A stretch of DNA of 64,000 bases from JAXLYE01 sp046351595 (GCA_046351595.1 JAXLYE010000001.1:434001-498000), one strand, 5' to 3'; counted from the first letter of the stretch, positions 1-8,364 are shown. The notes: a model not told the origin generated them from the sequence alone. Program-made: numbers and translations.

Positions 1-194
1 CACAGCTTGGACTCGAGGTAGCGCGACAGGTAGGCGCCGATCCCGAGCGCGAACAGGTACAGGCCGATCGCCGTCGAGAACTGCGTCACGGAGTCGCCGA
101 GCAGGTACGACGCCACCGTGCCCGCGATGAGCTCGTAGCCGAGCCCGCAGGTGGCGATGACGAAGACGGTCATGAACAAAAGCGGGATCTGCAC
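1..194 (-). CDS. Membrane-embedded spermidine synthase-like protein, N-terminal part (cut by window edge)
   Basis: Translating the minus strand gives about 64 residues from a GTG at 194. They contain two hydrophobic stretches with the signature GLGYELIAGTVASYLLGDSV, then TQFSTAIGLYLFALG, typical of the N-terminal membrane domain of bacterial membrane-bound spermidine synthases. The family transfers aminopropyl groups from decarboxylated SAM; the catalytic domain would lie left of the window. An in-frame TAG lies three codons upstream of the GTG, so the start is this GTG or the ATG at 173; neither has a strong ribosome site. It is the last visible gene of a minus-strand operon with a DUF4178 protein, a small membrane protein and a DUF350 protein, a grouping that supports the call. 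Confidence 0.8.
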   Translation of the reverse strand, partial: MQIPLLFMTVFVIATCGLGYELIAGTVASYLLGDSVTQFSTAIGLYLFALGIGAYLSRYLESKL

Positions 195-266
195 GAGGCG
201 CTACTCACTTGGTTGGGGCGCGAGTCGGCGGCGGCGCCGCCGCGGATGCAGGGCAAGGCCGCGGCG

Positions 267-488
267 CTAGCGAATGGCCGACGAGATGATGATCGAGATG
301 CCGATCATGATGGAGGCGAGCAGGATGCCGAGCGCGATGTTCTGATCCTCCTCGAGCTCCTTGTAGACGTTGAAGGGCATCACCTTGCGGATGACCAGGA
401 ACGCCAGCGCGAACATCACGATGCCGATCGACGAGAAGATCAGCGCCGAGACGACCTGACCCCAGTGGGTTTCCCAGAAGTGCATCAT
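267..488 (-). CDS. DUF350 family small membrane protein
   Basis: This 73-residue protein has two hydrophobic segments (about residues 11-34 and 50-70) separated by a short acidic loop (YKELEEDQN), the pattern of one DUF350 repeat. DUF350 proteins are inner-membrane proteins of unknown function often encoded beside membrane spermidine synthases. The ATG at 488 abuts the TAG of the upstream gene (AAGTAGATGATG) and is preceded by GGAGG, so translation is probably coupled. Known DUF350 proteins often have two repeats; this one has one. Function is inferred only from family and operon. Confidence 0.88.
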   Translation of the reverse strand: MMHFWETHWGQVVSALIFSSIGIVMFALAFLVIRKVMPFNVYKELEEDQNIALGILLASIMIGISIIISSAIR

Positions 489-701
489 CTACTTTCCTCC
501 GTGAAGTCCGCGGTGCCAGAAGTGGTACGAGCGGTAGCCGCCCGGCGACTGCCGCACGCTCGCCGGGATCTGGCTCCGCTCCGCCGGGTCAAAGCCCCAG
601 CCGCGCACCTCGACGAGGAGCAGGAGCAGGAGCACGAGTCCGCAGAAGATCCCGTACGGGGTCTTGAGCTGCTTGAGCTTCTCGAGGCGTGTCTGGCTCA
701 T
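489..701 (-). CDS. Small single-pass membrane protein of the DUF350 operon
   Basis: The 70-residue product begins MSQTRLEKLKQLKTPYGIFC, followed by one transmembrane helix (about residues 17-33, rich in Leu and Val), then a polar tail rich in Gly, Ser, Arg and His. I do not recognise a named family. It lies 15 bases downstream of the DUF4178 gene, and its stop codon touches the DUF350 start, so it is a genuine operon member rather than a chance frame. A GGAG lies about ten bases before the ATG. A role as a small partner of the membrane spermidine synthase complex is an inference from position only. Confidence 0.75.
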   Translation of the reverse strand: MSQTRLEKLKQLKTPYGIFCGLVLLLLLLVEVRGWGFDPAERSQIPASVRQSPGGYRSYHFWHRGLHGGK

Positions 702-716
702 CGGGTCCGTCTCCGC

Positions 717-2870
717 CTAGCTGTTGTCGTCGGCGCGGCGCTTCTCGAAGCTGCGGAAGCCGAAGAACGACCACAGCGGCACCGCCGCCATGAACAGCCA
801 CAGCCAGAACGCGTAGCCGGTGCGCGCCGACGGGTACGCGAGCTTGATCTTGTACGGCACGGCCGGGATGACGCAGCGGCCGTTGAGGCACGAGCGGCCG
901 GTGCCGCAGTCGCTGGCGTACTCGCTGCAGCTGCGCTCGCACTTGCCGAGGTTGCAGGTCCAGGTGCGCGTCGCCAGGTAGCTGATCGGGCCGCAGTCGA
1001 TCGACGTCGTGCAGCTCGGCACGACCGGCCAGCTCGGCTCGATGCGCAGGACGTACTTGCCCGCGGGCACCTGCGGGATGACCAGGCTCTTTGTGCGCGA
1101 GCCCTCGCTCCACGACTCGCCGCCGTCGACGCCGTGGTAGTACGCGACCTCGAGGCCGGCGGCGAAGGTCTCGCCCGTCTCCTCGTTGACCAGCGACACG
1201 TCGGTGGCCATCCAGCTGTTCTCGACCTCGGAGGACAGCTCGACCTCGACGGCCTGCTGCCCGGACGTGCCGATCGGGAACGGGTCGGTGAAGATCACGT
1301 GCTCGGCGCTCGGCTCGACGCCGGCGACGCTGCTGTAGCGGAAGTAGCGCACGGTGCTGTCGCCGCGCACGCAGGCCCAGGTGGTCAGGATGATCCAGGC
1401 CATCGAGGCCCAGTAGAAGATGAACTTCTGCCGCTTGAGCCGCTCGGCGTACGGGTTGGGCTGGTTCGTCGCGACCCACGACTGCTTGGGCGGCGTGCCG
1501 CTCAGGTTGAAGGCGCGCCAGACCTCGCCCGGCTCCAGGTACACGCCGTGCGAGAAGTTGAGCTCCTGCTTCTCGACCGCGGACTCCTCGGACAGGACGC
1601 GGCCGTCGTGGCTCTCGGGTGTGTAGTCGCGCGAGCGGGTCTTCTCGCCCTGGCGGACCTCCCACGGGAACTCGCCGCTGACGTAGGTGACCTCGGTGGT
1701 GCAGTCCTCGGCGATCTTGTAGACGTCGTCCTTGTAGTAGCGCAGCATGTCGCCGCCGCGCACGTCGCCGGCGCCGATCGGCTCGATCAGCGTGAAGTGG
1801 CCGCCCGACTCGGACAGGTAGTGGAAGGCGCTGTCCGACGGCTCGCCGGTCCACAGCACGTACTCGTCCCAGCCGCCCTCGCCGCCCTTGATGATCTTGC
1901 GGCGCTGGAAGCCGAGCACCGTGTACTTCTTGCCGCGCAGCGTCGCGGTCGCGCCCAGCGGGAACAGGGGCGTGATGTCCTGCTTCTTGAGCTGCCCGAG
2001 CGCCCGCAGCGGCTCCTTGGTGACGTCGACGAGCGCGCGGCAGTACGGGCACGTCACGCGCATCGCGAAGTCGGGCGCCTTGAGCTCGAGCGCGCCCTGG
2101 CACGAGGGGCACGACATGCGCGCCGCCTTGACGGTCGCCTTGGGCGGCGGCCGCTCGAACGACGAGAAGTCGAGCTGCAGCTCCTCGATGCGGACCTGGT
2201 TGCCGACGAAGCCGACGGGATCCTCGCGGCTGCCGGGCGCGCCGTAGTCGAGCGTGCCGAAGGTGCTGCGCGGGCCGGACAGATCAACGTAGCGCGTGGG
2301 CTGGCCCGGCTGGATGCGGAAGGGCAGCTCGCCCTCAACCGAGACCAGCTTGGCAGCGTGGATCTCGACCGCGTGCATGTCCAGCGGCTCGCCGCTCTGT
2401 CCCTCGGGGCGGCGCATGCGCACGGTGCGCCCGAGGTGGATCTTGTCGAACGCCGGCACGCCCTTGACCGCCCCGATCGAGGCGGTCAGGTAGTAGCGGC
2501 CCTGCGCCTCGGCGAGCCACAGCCAGCGGCCGTTGTCGAGCGCCAGGTACCACTCGTTCCAGGTGCCGGCGCCGTGATCGAGCTGGAGCCGCCCGACGAC
2601 GGCGAAGCCGCCCCAGGCCTTGCCGCGCAGGCCGAGGAACAGCGGCGACGGCACCTCCGCGAGCTCGGCGACCTTGCCCAGCTTCTCGTAGTCCGTGCCC
2701 TTCTTGGCGACGACGCTGCGGCAGTACGTGCAGACCGACAGCAGCGAGCCCGGCGTGCTGAAGCGCACGTCGGCGCCGCACTCGGGACAGCGCGCCAGCT
2801 TGGCGGTCGGTCCGGGCGCCCCGGCCGATGAAGACGGTGCACCCGCCGGCGGCGGCGCGGACGCGCTCAC
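717..2870 (-). CDS. DUF4178 protein with two zinc ribbons and two membrane segments
   Basis: The 717-residue protein starts at a GTG (2870) with GGAGG five bases ahead. It has an N-terminal CPEC...CTYC zinc ribbon (about residues 28-51), a DUF4178-like beta domain with WNEWYLALDNGRWLWLAEAQ, a second ribbon CPSC...CPYC (about 254-277), a second DUF4178-like domain (WDEYVLWTGE), a transmembrane segment near 485-505, a periplasmic beta-rich region with a Cys-rich patch (about 605-650), and a C-terminal transmembrane helix near 690. DUF4178 has no established biochemical role but travels with DUF350 and membrane spermidine synthase genes. It is the first gene of the operon; the 316-base gap upstream must hold its promoter. 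Confidence 0.85.
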   Translation of the reverse strand: MSASAPPPAGAPSSSAGAPGPTAKLARCPECGADVRFSTPGSLLSVCTYCRSVVAKKGTDYEKLGKVAELAEVPSPLFLGLRGKAWGGFAVVGRLQLDHGAGTWNEWYLALDNGRWLWLAEAQGRYYLTASIGAVKGVPAFDKIHLGRTVRMRRPEGQSGEPLDMHAVEIHAAKLVSVEGELPFRIQPGQPTRYVDLSGPRSTFGTLDYGAPGSREDPVGFVGNQVRIEELQLDFSSFERPPPKATVKAARMSCPSCQGALELKAPDFAMRVTCPYCRALVDVTKEPLRALGQLKKQDITPLFPLGATATLRGKKYTVLGFQRRKIIKGGEGGWDEYVLWTGEPSDSAFHYLSESGGHFTLIEPIGAGDVRGGDMLRYYKDDVYKIAEDCTTEVTYVSGEFPWEVRQGEKTRSRDYTPESHDGRVLSEESAVEKQELNFSHGVYLEPGEVWRAFNLSGTPPKQSWVATNQPNPYAERLKRQKFIFYWASMAWIILTTWACVRGDSTVRYFRYSSVAGVEPSAEHVIFTDPFPIGTSGQQAVEVELSSEVENSWMATDVSLVNEETGETFAAGLEVAYYHGVDGGESWSEGSRTKSLVIPQVPAGKYVLRIEPSWPVVPSCTTSIDCGPISYLATRTWTCNLGKCERSCSEYASDCGTGRSCLNGRCVIPAVPYKIKLAYPSARTGYAFWLWLFMAAVPLWSFFGFRSFEKRRADDNS

Positions 2871-3186
2871 GGCAGCCTCCCCCGGACCGGGCTCCTGCCC
2901 TGGCCGACGCCCGGCTCAAGGCCCTCACCAAGGCTCTGACTGCGCAGCGGCTCGGCGTACATCAGGAAGCAGCGTATCACAGTCGCGCGCGGCTCCGGGG
3001 AGCCCCGAGAAGTGCCGGCAGGTCCGGCCGAGTCGTTCCGAACGAAACGGATCCCGGGCCGATCCGGGGCCGGCTCGGGACGGGCGCGGGCGGCCCCGTC
3101 GCCCCGTCGCCCCGTCGCCCGTCGTCCCGTCGCCCCGTCTGGGCGGTTGTTTTGCGCAGCGGGCGCGTAGTACCTTCCAGACGCAG
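2871..3186. other. Divergent intergenic region between the DUF4178 operon and the co-polymerase gene
   Basis: This 316-base gap separates two divergently transcribed genes and should carry both promoters. The only clear structure is a C/G-rich run of short direct repeats near its right end (3093-3140). I could not assign convincing -35/-10 boxes. Frames crossing the gap have no recognisable protein content. Confidence 0.5.
3093..3140. repeat. Short tandem repeat, CCCCGTCG-type units
   Basis: About six imperfect copies of an 8-base unit (CCCCGTCG, with seven-base variants) lie 47-94 bases upstream of the ATG of the co-polymerase gene. Such a run is prone to slippage and lies where promoter spacing would be affected. 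No palindromic character is visible. Confidence 0.7.
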
Positions 3187-5484
3187 ATGACGGCCGCGCG
3201 CAGTCCGAGCCCAGTCGGTCAAAGGCACGAGATCTGGAACCTCACCTACCGCTTTGCGCGGAGCTGGCCGTGGATCATCCTGGTCAGCGGGCTCGGGATC
3301 ACCGTCGGGGCGCTGTACGCCAAGCGCTACCGGCCAGTGTACCACAGCGAGGCCCAGGTCCGCGTCGGCGACGACCTGGACAGCCGCACCGTGCCCGGCC
3401 AGCGCGAGGACACCAGCGAGCTCGCCGAGCTGCCCGACACCCTGGCGAGCGCCTTCCGCGCCCGCTTCACCGTCGAGACCAAGCTGCAGAAGCTGGCCAC
3501 CGAGCTCGCGCAGTCGCCGCGGCTCGCGCACCTGCCCGAGCTCAAGACCCCGGCCGGTCAGTCCGAGCTGCTCGAGAGCATCCGCAAGATGGCGCTCGTC
3601 GAGCCGGTGACGCGCCGGGTGTTCCGCGTGAGCTACGACGCCAAGGATCCCGAGCTCGCGCGCCAGGTCGTGCAGGGCCTGACCCAGATCGGCGTCTCCG
3701 AGGTGATCGAGGCGCGGCAGCAGACCGCGGAGCGCGCGCGCTCGTTCCTCACCACCCAGGTCGAGAGCGCGCGGCAGCGCATGCTGGCGTCGGAAGAGGA
3801 GCTGGTGCAGTTCGTGCGCGTGCACCCCAAGCTCCTGGTGACGATGTCGCAGGCGGATCGCTCCAAGCTCGGGCTGCAGGGGACGGATCGCCTGCTCGTC
3901 AGCCGCGGGCCCAAGGGGCCGGCGCCGCTCAAGGCGCTCGAGATGCTCGCCAGCTCGCCCGAGGCGCAGTCGCTGATCGAGAAGCGCGCCCGGTTCGAGG
4001 CGCAGATCTCGCAGATCGAGGCGGCGCAGAAGTTTGACCCCGGGCAGCAGAAGCTGCTCGAGCTGGACAAGCTGCAGCAGCAGCTCGCGGACCTGAAGTC
4101 GCAGGGCTACACCAAGGAGTACCCGGAGTTTCGCCGCATCAGCAACGACATCGAGCGCACGCAGCGCGAGCTGCGCGAGGTGCAGACGCGGCGCGACGAC
4201 CCGCGCCTCGCCGAGGACATGAAGACGCTGTCCAACGCGCGCGCGCAGATCGCGGCGCTCGACCGCCAGCTCCAGTCGGTGCGCAAGAAGGTCCTGGTCG
4301 GCGGCAGCCCGATGCAGGCCGACAACTCCGAGCTCACCGCCGAGGCGCAGTACGCGCGCCTGACCAAGGATCTGGACTCGATGCGCACGGCCTACGAGAA
4401 GCTGCGCGAGCGCGAGCTCGAGGCCGTGGTCAGCGAGCAGCTGTCCAAGATCCGCGACAACCCGGCCGCGCGCATCGAGGATCCGGCGAGCCTGCCGCTC
4501 AAGCCGCGCGGCGTCGGTCAGCGAATGATGCTGGCGCTGTGCCTGGCCATCGGCTCGCTGCTCGGGCTGCTCGTCGGGGCGGCGCGCGCTCTCGGCAGCC
4601 CGCGCATCCTGACGGTGTTCGACCTGTGGCACGCGGCGCGGCTGCCGGTGCTCGGGCGCGTGCCGCGGCGCGATCAGCCCGAGCGCCTGTTCGTCCAGCC
4701 CGAGGTGGTGCTGCCCCTCGACGCGGAGAGCGGGCCCGAGTCCGGGGCCGACGTCCAGCCGAAGCGACCGCCCGAGCCGTCTCCCGCGCCCGCGCCCTCG
4801 GCCCGCTCGCCCAAGCGCGAGCCCGAGGTCGGCGCGGCGCGGCTCAAGCAGCTCGACTACCGCGTCAAGCAGGGCGGCCTGCCGACGCCGCCGCCGCCGG
4901 ATCTGGCGCTGCTCGCGGCGCCGCAGGGCGCGCGCGCCGAGCAGTTTCGCCTCTTGCGCTGCCGCCTGCAGGAGCACCGGGATCCGCGCACGCTGGTGCT
5001 GACCGCCAGCCGCCCCGACGAGTCGGTGGCGCTGTGCACGCTGAACCTGGCGCTGGCGCTGGCCGAGGGCGGCGCCGCGCGCGTCGCGCTGATCGACGCG
5101 GATCTTGCCGGCCACGGGCTGTCCCGGCTGTGCAAGGCGAGCGCCACGAGCGGCGACATCCGCAGCGGCCGCCCGACGGTGGTCGAGCTGGCGCCGGGCC
5201 TGTGCCTGGTCCCCGCGGGCGCGCTCGGACCGACCCCGGAGCGGGCCGCGGTCCTGAGCTCGCCGGAGTTTGCTGGCCTCTTGCGCGACCTGCGCAGCGC
5301 CTTCGACTACGTCCTCATCGACACCGCCCCGGCCAGCCGCGCCGCCGACGCCCGCATCGTGCTGCGCCACGCCGACGCCGGCCTGCTGGTGGTGCGCGCG
5401 ACCCGGACCACCGAGGGCTCGGTCCACGCCGCGCTCGACCGCATCGGCCGCACCGGGATCTGCGGCACGCTGCTGTTCGTTTAG
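3187..5484 (+). CDS. Wzz-type polysaccharide co-polymerase with degenerate BY-kinase-like domain
   Basis: From the ATG at 3187 the product has 765 residues. It has a transmembrane helix at about 29-47 (WPWIILVSGLGITVGALYA), a Wzz-like periplasmic domain, a long coiled coil to about residue 420, a second helix at about 448-470, a Pro-rich linker, then a cytoplasmic ParA/CpsD-like ATPase fold. In BY-kinases and Wzc-type co-polymerases these parts set exopolysaccharide chain length. Here the Walker A loop reads TASRPDESVALCTLN, lacking the GxGK(S/T) core, while Walker A' (VALIDADL) and Walker B (YVLIDTAPAS) remain. There is no C-terminal Tyr cluster. It is probably a structural co-polymerase without kinase activity. 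No polysaccharide biosynthesis genes are adjacent. Confidence 0.85.
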   Translation: MTAARSPSPVGQRHEIWNLTYRFARSWPWIILVSGLGITVGALYAKRYRPVYHSEAQVRVGDDLDSRTVPGQREDTSELAELPDTLASAFRARFTVETKLQKLATELAQSPRLAHLPELKTPAGQSELLESIRKMALVEPVTRRVFRVSYDAKDPELARQVVQGLTQIGVSEVIEARQQTAERARSFLTTQVESARQRMLASEEELVQFVRVHPKLLVTMSQADRSKLGLQGTDRLLVSRGPKGPAPLKALEMLASSPEAQSLIEKRARFEAQISQIEAAQKFDPGQQKLLELDKLQQQLADLKSQGYTKEYPEFRRISNDIERTQRELREVQTRRDDPRLAEDMKTLSNARAQIAALDRQLQSVRKKVLVGGSPMQADNSELTAEAQYARLTKDLDSMRTAYEKLRERELEAVVSEQLSKIRDNPAARIEDPASLPLKPRGVGQRMMLALCLAIGSLLGLLVGAARALGSPRILTVFDLWHAARLPVLGRVPRRDQPERLFVQPEVVLPLDAESGPESGADVQPKRPPEPSPAPAPSARSPKREPEVGAARLKQLDYRVKQGGLPTPPPPDLALLAAPQGARAEQFRLLRCRLQEHRDPRTLVLTASRPDESVALCTLNLALALAEGGAARVALIDADLAGHGLSRLCKASATSGDIRSGRPTVVELAPGLCLVPAGALGPTPERAAVLSSPEFAGLLRDLRSAFDYVLIDTAPASRAADARIVLRHADAGLLVVRATRTTEGSVHAALDRIGRTGICGTLLFV

Positions 5485-5555
5485 TAGGGGGGCACTCTCC
5501 CGTGCCCTCTCACGCGCGAGCCGGGCCCCGGCCCGTGCTAGCTTCGCCGCGGCAC

Positions 5556-6743
5556 ATGAAGACCTCCATCGATCACCTGCCCGAGGACAAGCAGACCCAG
5601 CTTCGCGCCATCGCAGAGGTATTCCGGGAGTGCCCCGCCGTCGACAAGCTGATCCTCTTCGGCAGCTACGCGCGCGGCGAGCAGGTCGAGGACCGAGAGA
5701 CGGGCTACCTGTCCGACTTCGATCTCTGCGTCGTCGCCGACACCGAGAAGCAGGCGGCGGACGTCGCGCTCTGGTCCGAGCTGGAGCAGCGAGCGCGCGC
5801 GATCGCCGGCCGCACTCCCGTCACGCTCATCGTCCATGACATCAAGTTCCTCAACCACGAGATAAGACGCGGGCAGTTTTTTTTCGCCGACGTCGCGAAC
5901 GAAGGTGTGCTGCTCGTCGACAAGCGGCGGTACTCGCTGGCCAAGCCCAAGGCGCTGAACGCTTCGGAGCGGCTGGAGCTGGCGCAGCATAACTTCGCGA
6001 CGTGGTTCGATTCTGCGACGGAGTTCTGGCGCGGGAGCCGGTACTACACGGCGCGCAACCTGACCAAGCACGCCGCGTTCCTTTTGCACCAAGCGACGGA
6101 GCGCTACTGGCACGCCGCGCACCTGGTCTTCACCGGGTACAAGCAGCAGACGCACGACATCGAGAAGCTGGGTGCGATGGCGGCCGAGCAACACGCGCTC
6201 CTCGCCGAGGCGCTGCCCAAGACGGAGCCGGAAGACAAGCGCCTCTTTGACCTTCTGAAGAAGGCGTACATCGAGGCGCGGTACTCCGGTTCCTATCGCA
6301 TCACGCAGGACGAGCTGAGCACCCTGCAGGTGCGGGTGATTGCTCTGGCAGAGAGGATCCGTGTCGCGTGTCTGGAGAAGCTGGCGAGCTTCTGCGGGAC
6401 AGAGGCCGTGCGCGCGGATCTGCCGGCGCCGCCGCAGATGGAGGAGCCGCCGCTGAGCACCCTGCCGCCGCTGCCCGAGGATCCAAAGGACTTCGCGCGG
6501 TGGGCCCGGAGCCTGGCCGAGCTCGCGGAGCAGCGCGCGCAGGTCGAGCGGCAGCAAGGCAAGGCCGAGGGCACACGGCAGGCGCAGGCCGAGGCCGTGC
6601 TGGTGGTGCTGCGCGCGCGCGGGCTCACCGTGCCGCCCGAGCTGGAGCAGCGCATCCGCGCCTGCGCCGATCCGGAGCGGCTCGCGCGGTGGCTGCAGCG
6701 CGCGGCCACGGCCCCGAGCGCAGCGGAGGCGCTCGCGGGATAG
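5556..6743 (+). CDS. MNT nucleotidyltransferase-HEPN fusion protein
   Basis: The 395-residue product starts at ATG 5556. Residues about 15-115 form a minimal nucleotidyltransferase (LILFGSYARG, then SDFDL for the metal-binding DxD, with a few extra residues between the GS and DxD motifs). Residues about 145-265 form a HEPN domain (RYYTARNLTKHAAFLLHQAT, RX4H visible as RNLTKH). A C-terminal tail (EGTRQAQAEAVLVVLRARGL and following) resembles tails found on DUF4351/Rpn-like proteins. MNT and HEPN normally form two-gene toxin-antitoxin pairs in which MNT modifies the HEPN RNase; single-chain versions are known. No separate partner gene is adjacent. RNase or AMP-transfer activity is inferred. Confidence 0.83.
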   Translation: MKTSIDHLPEDKQTQLRAIAEVFRECPAVDKLILFGSYARGEQVEDRETGYLSDFDLCVVADTEKQAADVALWSELEQRARAIAGRTPVTLIVHDIKFLNHEIRRGQFFFADVANEGVLLVDKRRYSLAKPKALNASERLELAQHNFATWFDSATEFWRGSRYYTARNLTKHAAFLLHQATERYWHAAHLVFTGYKQQTHDIEKLGAMAAEQHALLAEALPKTEPEDKRLFDLLKKAYIEARYSGSYRITQDELSTLQVRVIALAERIRVACLEKLASFCGTEAVRADLPAPPQMEEPPLSTLPPLPEDPKDFARWARSLAELAEQRAQVERQQGKAEGTRQAQAEAVLVVLRARGLTVPPELEQRIRACADPERLARWLQRAATAPSAAEALAG

Positions 6744-7506
6744 CCGCCGCGGCCCCCGCCGGGTCGCGACCGTGCCCTCAGCCCGGGTAGCGGGGCCCCG
6801 TTTTCAGCGCTACGCGTACTCCCTCCCGCGAAACACCGAGCAGACGCTGGACTACGCGGTGCGCGCGCCCGCACGCCCGCTCGCACCCTGCGCCTGCGCG
6901 ACCGCTCACCCCGCGCGCGCGGCCGCGCTGGTCGGTAGGGCAGCCTCCGCCCGCGCGCGCCGCTCGCGCCCCGCTCCGGTGCGACCTTGCGCCCCGTGCG
7001 AGCGCGCCGCGCTCGGATTTACAAGGCCGCCGCCGCCGCGCGCTCGCGCCCGCCCGCCGACTCCGTGGCGCGGGCTCCCGCGCGCCCGCTCCGGGCAGCC
7101 GACTACACGGCTCGCAGCCCCGCGCGCCCGCGCCCCGCTCCCGACTCCGCAGGTCCGGGCCCGGCGCGCCGCTCCCGGCTGCTGACTACGCAGCTCGGAG
7201 CCCGGCGCGCGCGCACCCCGGCCGCGACTACGTAGTCATGGGCGGTGCGCGCGTTTGCGCAGCCGCGGACCAAGCAATCGCGCGAATTTTCGACCCCACC
7301 AGCGCGCAGCCTCCGTCGCACACGGCATCGGTCGGACCATCTGGGGCTGCTCCACCCGCAGGCGGGAATCTGCCTTGGTCGGACCAAAAGGGCCCCTCCA
7401 CCGCCGCTGTTTTTGGTCGGACCAAGGCTGGCGCTCACCGACCGTCCCTTCTTGGTCGGGCCAATAAAGGCTGTGTTCCCCTGCTGAAAGCCCCCTGCCC
7501 GCCGGC
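6744..7506. repeat. Repeat-rich convergent intergenic region
   Basis: Between two convergent genes lie 763 bases without a credible coding frame. The first 480 bases are extremely G+C-rich, with degenerate repeats built around GACTAC followed by GC-rich tracts (near 6850, 7099, 7184 and 7226). The last of these is a perfect 12-bp palindrome GACTACGTAGTC (7226-7237). From 7320 on, the character changes to four spaced copies of a TTGGTC-G-GACCAA palindrome (separate entry). Short frames here are Arg/Ala/Pro-rich and follow the repeat, so I treat them as chance. Confidence 0.6.
7330..7464. repeat. Cluster of four TTGGTC-G-GACCAA palindromes
   Basis: Perfect 13-base copies of TTGGTCGGACCAA (six-base arms, one-base centre) lie at 7375-7387 and 7413-7425. 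A copy with one mismatch in the right arm (TTGGTCGGGCCAA) is at 7452-7464. A core-only copy (GGTCGGACC) is at 7330-7338. Start-to-start spacing is about 47, 38 and 39 bases, close to four helical turns. They lie beyond the 3' ends of both flanking genes, so a simple operator role is not obvious. Dispersed intergenic repeat, protein-binding array or mRNA 3' structure are the options. Confidence 0.75.
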
Positions 7507-8364
7507 TCAGTAACGCCCGCGGCCGCGCTCCTTGGCGGGCAGGATCTCCAGGCACGTCGTCCACCAGCCGGTCTCGATGGTTTCGACGAACTCCTCGGGC
7601 AGGCGCTCGCTGCGCATGTCGCGGGCCAGCCGCTCGTGATCGTAGTCGACGCGGCGCAGCGACACGGTGAGCGCCGTGCTCGGGTCCGCGCCGGGGCCGG
7701 GCGTGTCTTCGCCTTCGACACGGATCAGCGCGTAGTAGACGCCGGTGTGGCCGTCGTTGGCGGGGCGGCCGATGGCGCCGACGTTGACCACGAGCCCGCC
7801 GCCGAGCGCCGCCGGCACCCGCCGCAGCCATGGGATGCCCGAGTGCGTCACCAGCAGGACGTCGGCCGCGTGCGCCGTGAGCAGCCGCCGCAGGAAGCCG
7901 TCCGAGGACTGCGACTCCCACAGGAACTCGTTCACGCGGCGCGGCGAGCCGTGCGCCATCAGCACCCGCGCGCCGCCCCAGCTCGCCCGCAGCTCCGTCG
8001 GCAGCTCGCGCAGGTACGGCAGCCAGCGCGCGGACGTGTTGGCCTGCGTGTACGCGTACGACAGCTGCGCGAAGTGGTTGTCGCGCGGGTCGGTGTAGCC
8101 GCAGCCGCAGTCGCCGAGCTGGTTGCCGATCGAGTGATCGTAGTTGCCCTGCATCACGGTGACGCCGCGCTCGCGGAGCAGCGGGAACACGCGATCCGGG
8201 TGCGGCCCGAAGCCGCCGAGATCCCCGAGGCAGTAGGCGGCGCGCGCGCCCTGCCGCTCGGCGTCGTCGAGCACCGCGGCCAGCGCCAGGTAGTTGTTGT
8301 AGACGCCGCCGAACACCGCGTAACACGCGGCCCGGTCGGCGCCGCGCGCGCTCAGGTCCGACAC
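7507..8364 (-). CDS. Metallophosphoesterase-like protein with altered first metal motif
   Basis: The 285-residue protein starts at GTG 8364, preceded by GAGG and overlapping the radical SAM gene stop by 13 bases. It shows the calcineurin-like phosphoesterase order: ACYAVFGGVYNNYLAL, CLGDLGGFGPHPD, VMQGNYDHSIG, LMAHGSP and LLVTHSG, then VNVGAIGRPAND. The usual first motif D-x-H is replaced by GVY and GNHD by GNYD, so the metal site is unusual, although the GD, later His and Asp ligands remain. I recognise it as a subfamily with a DCGCGYTDPRDNHFA insert. Its tight coupling to a radical SAM gene suggests a shared pathway; the substrate is unknown. Confidence 0.82.
   Translation of the reverse strand: MSDLSARGADRAACYAVFGGVYNNYLALAAVLDDAERQGARAAYCLGDLGGFGPHPDRVFPLLRERGVTVMQGNYDHSIGNQLGDCGCGYTDPRDNHFAQLSYAYTQANTSARWLPYLRELPTELRASWGGARVLMAHGSPRRVNEFLWESQSSDGFLRRLLTAHAADVLLVTHSGIPWLRRVPAALGGGLVVNVGAIGRPANDGHTGVYYALIRVEGEDTPGPGADPSTALTVSLRRVDYDHERLARDMRSERLPEEFVETIETGWWTTCLEILPAKERGRGRY

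Noticed and set aside
213..2831. Very long plus-strand open frame opposite the DUF4178 operon
   Set aside because: Arg/Ala/Leu/Asp-rich translation without domains, opposite genes with clear family signatures and ribosome sites; a by-product of high G+C at third codon positions.
6780..7235. Short plus-strand coding frames in the repeat-rich gap
   Set aside because: Translations are Arg/Ala/Pro-rich, follow the DNA repeat unit and lack ribosome sites.
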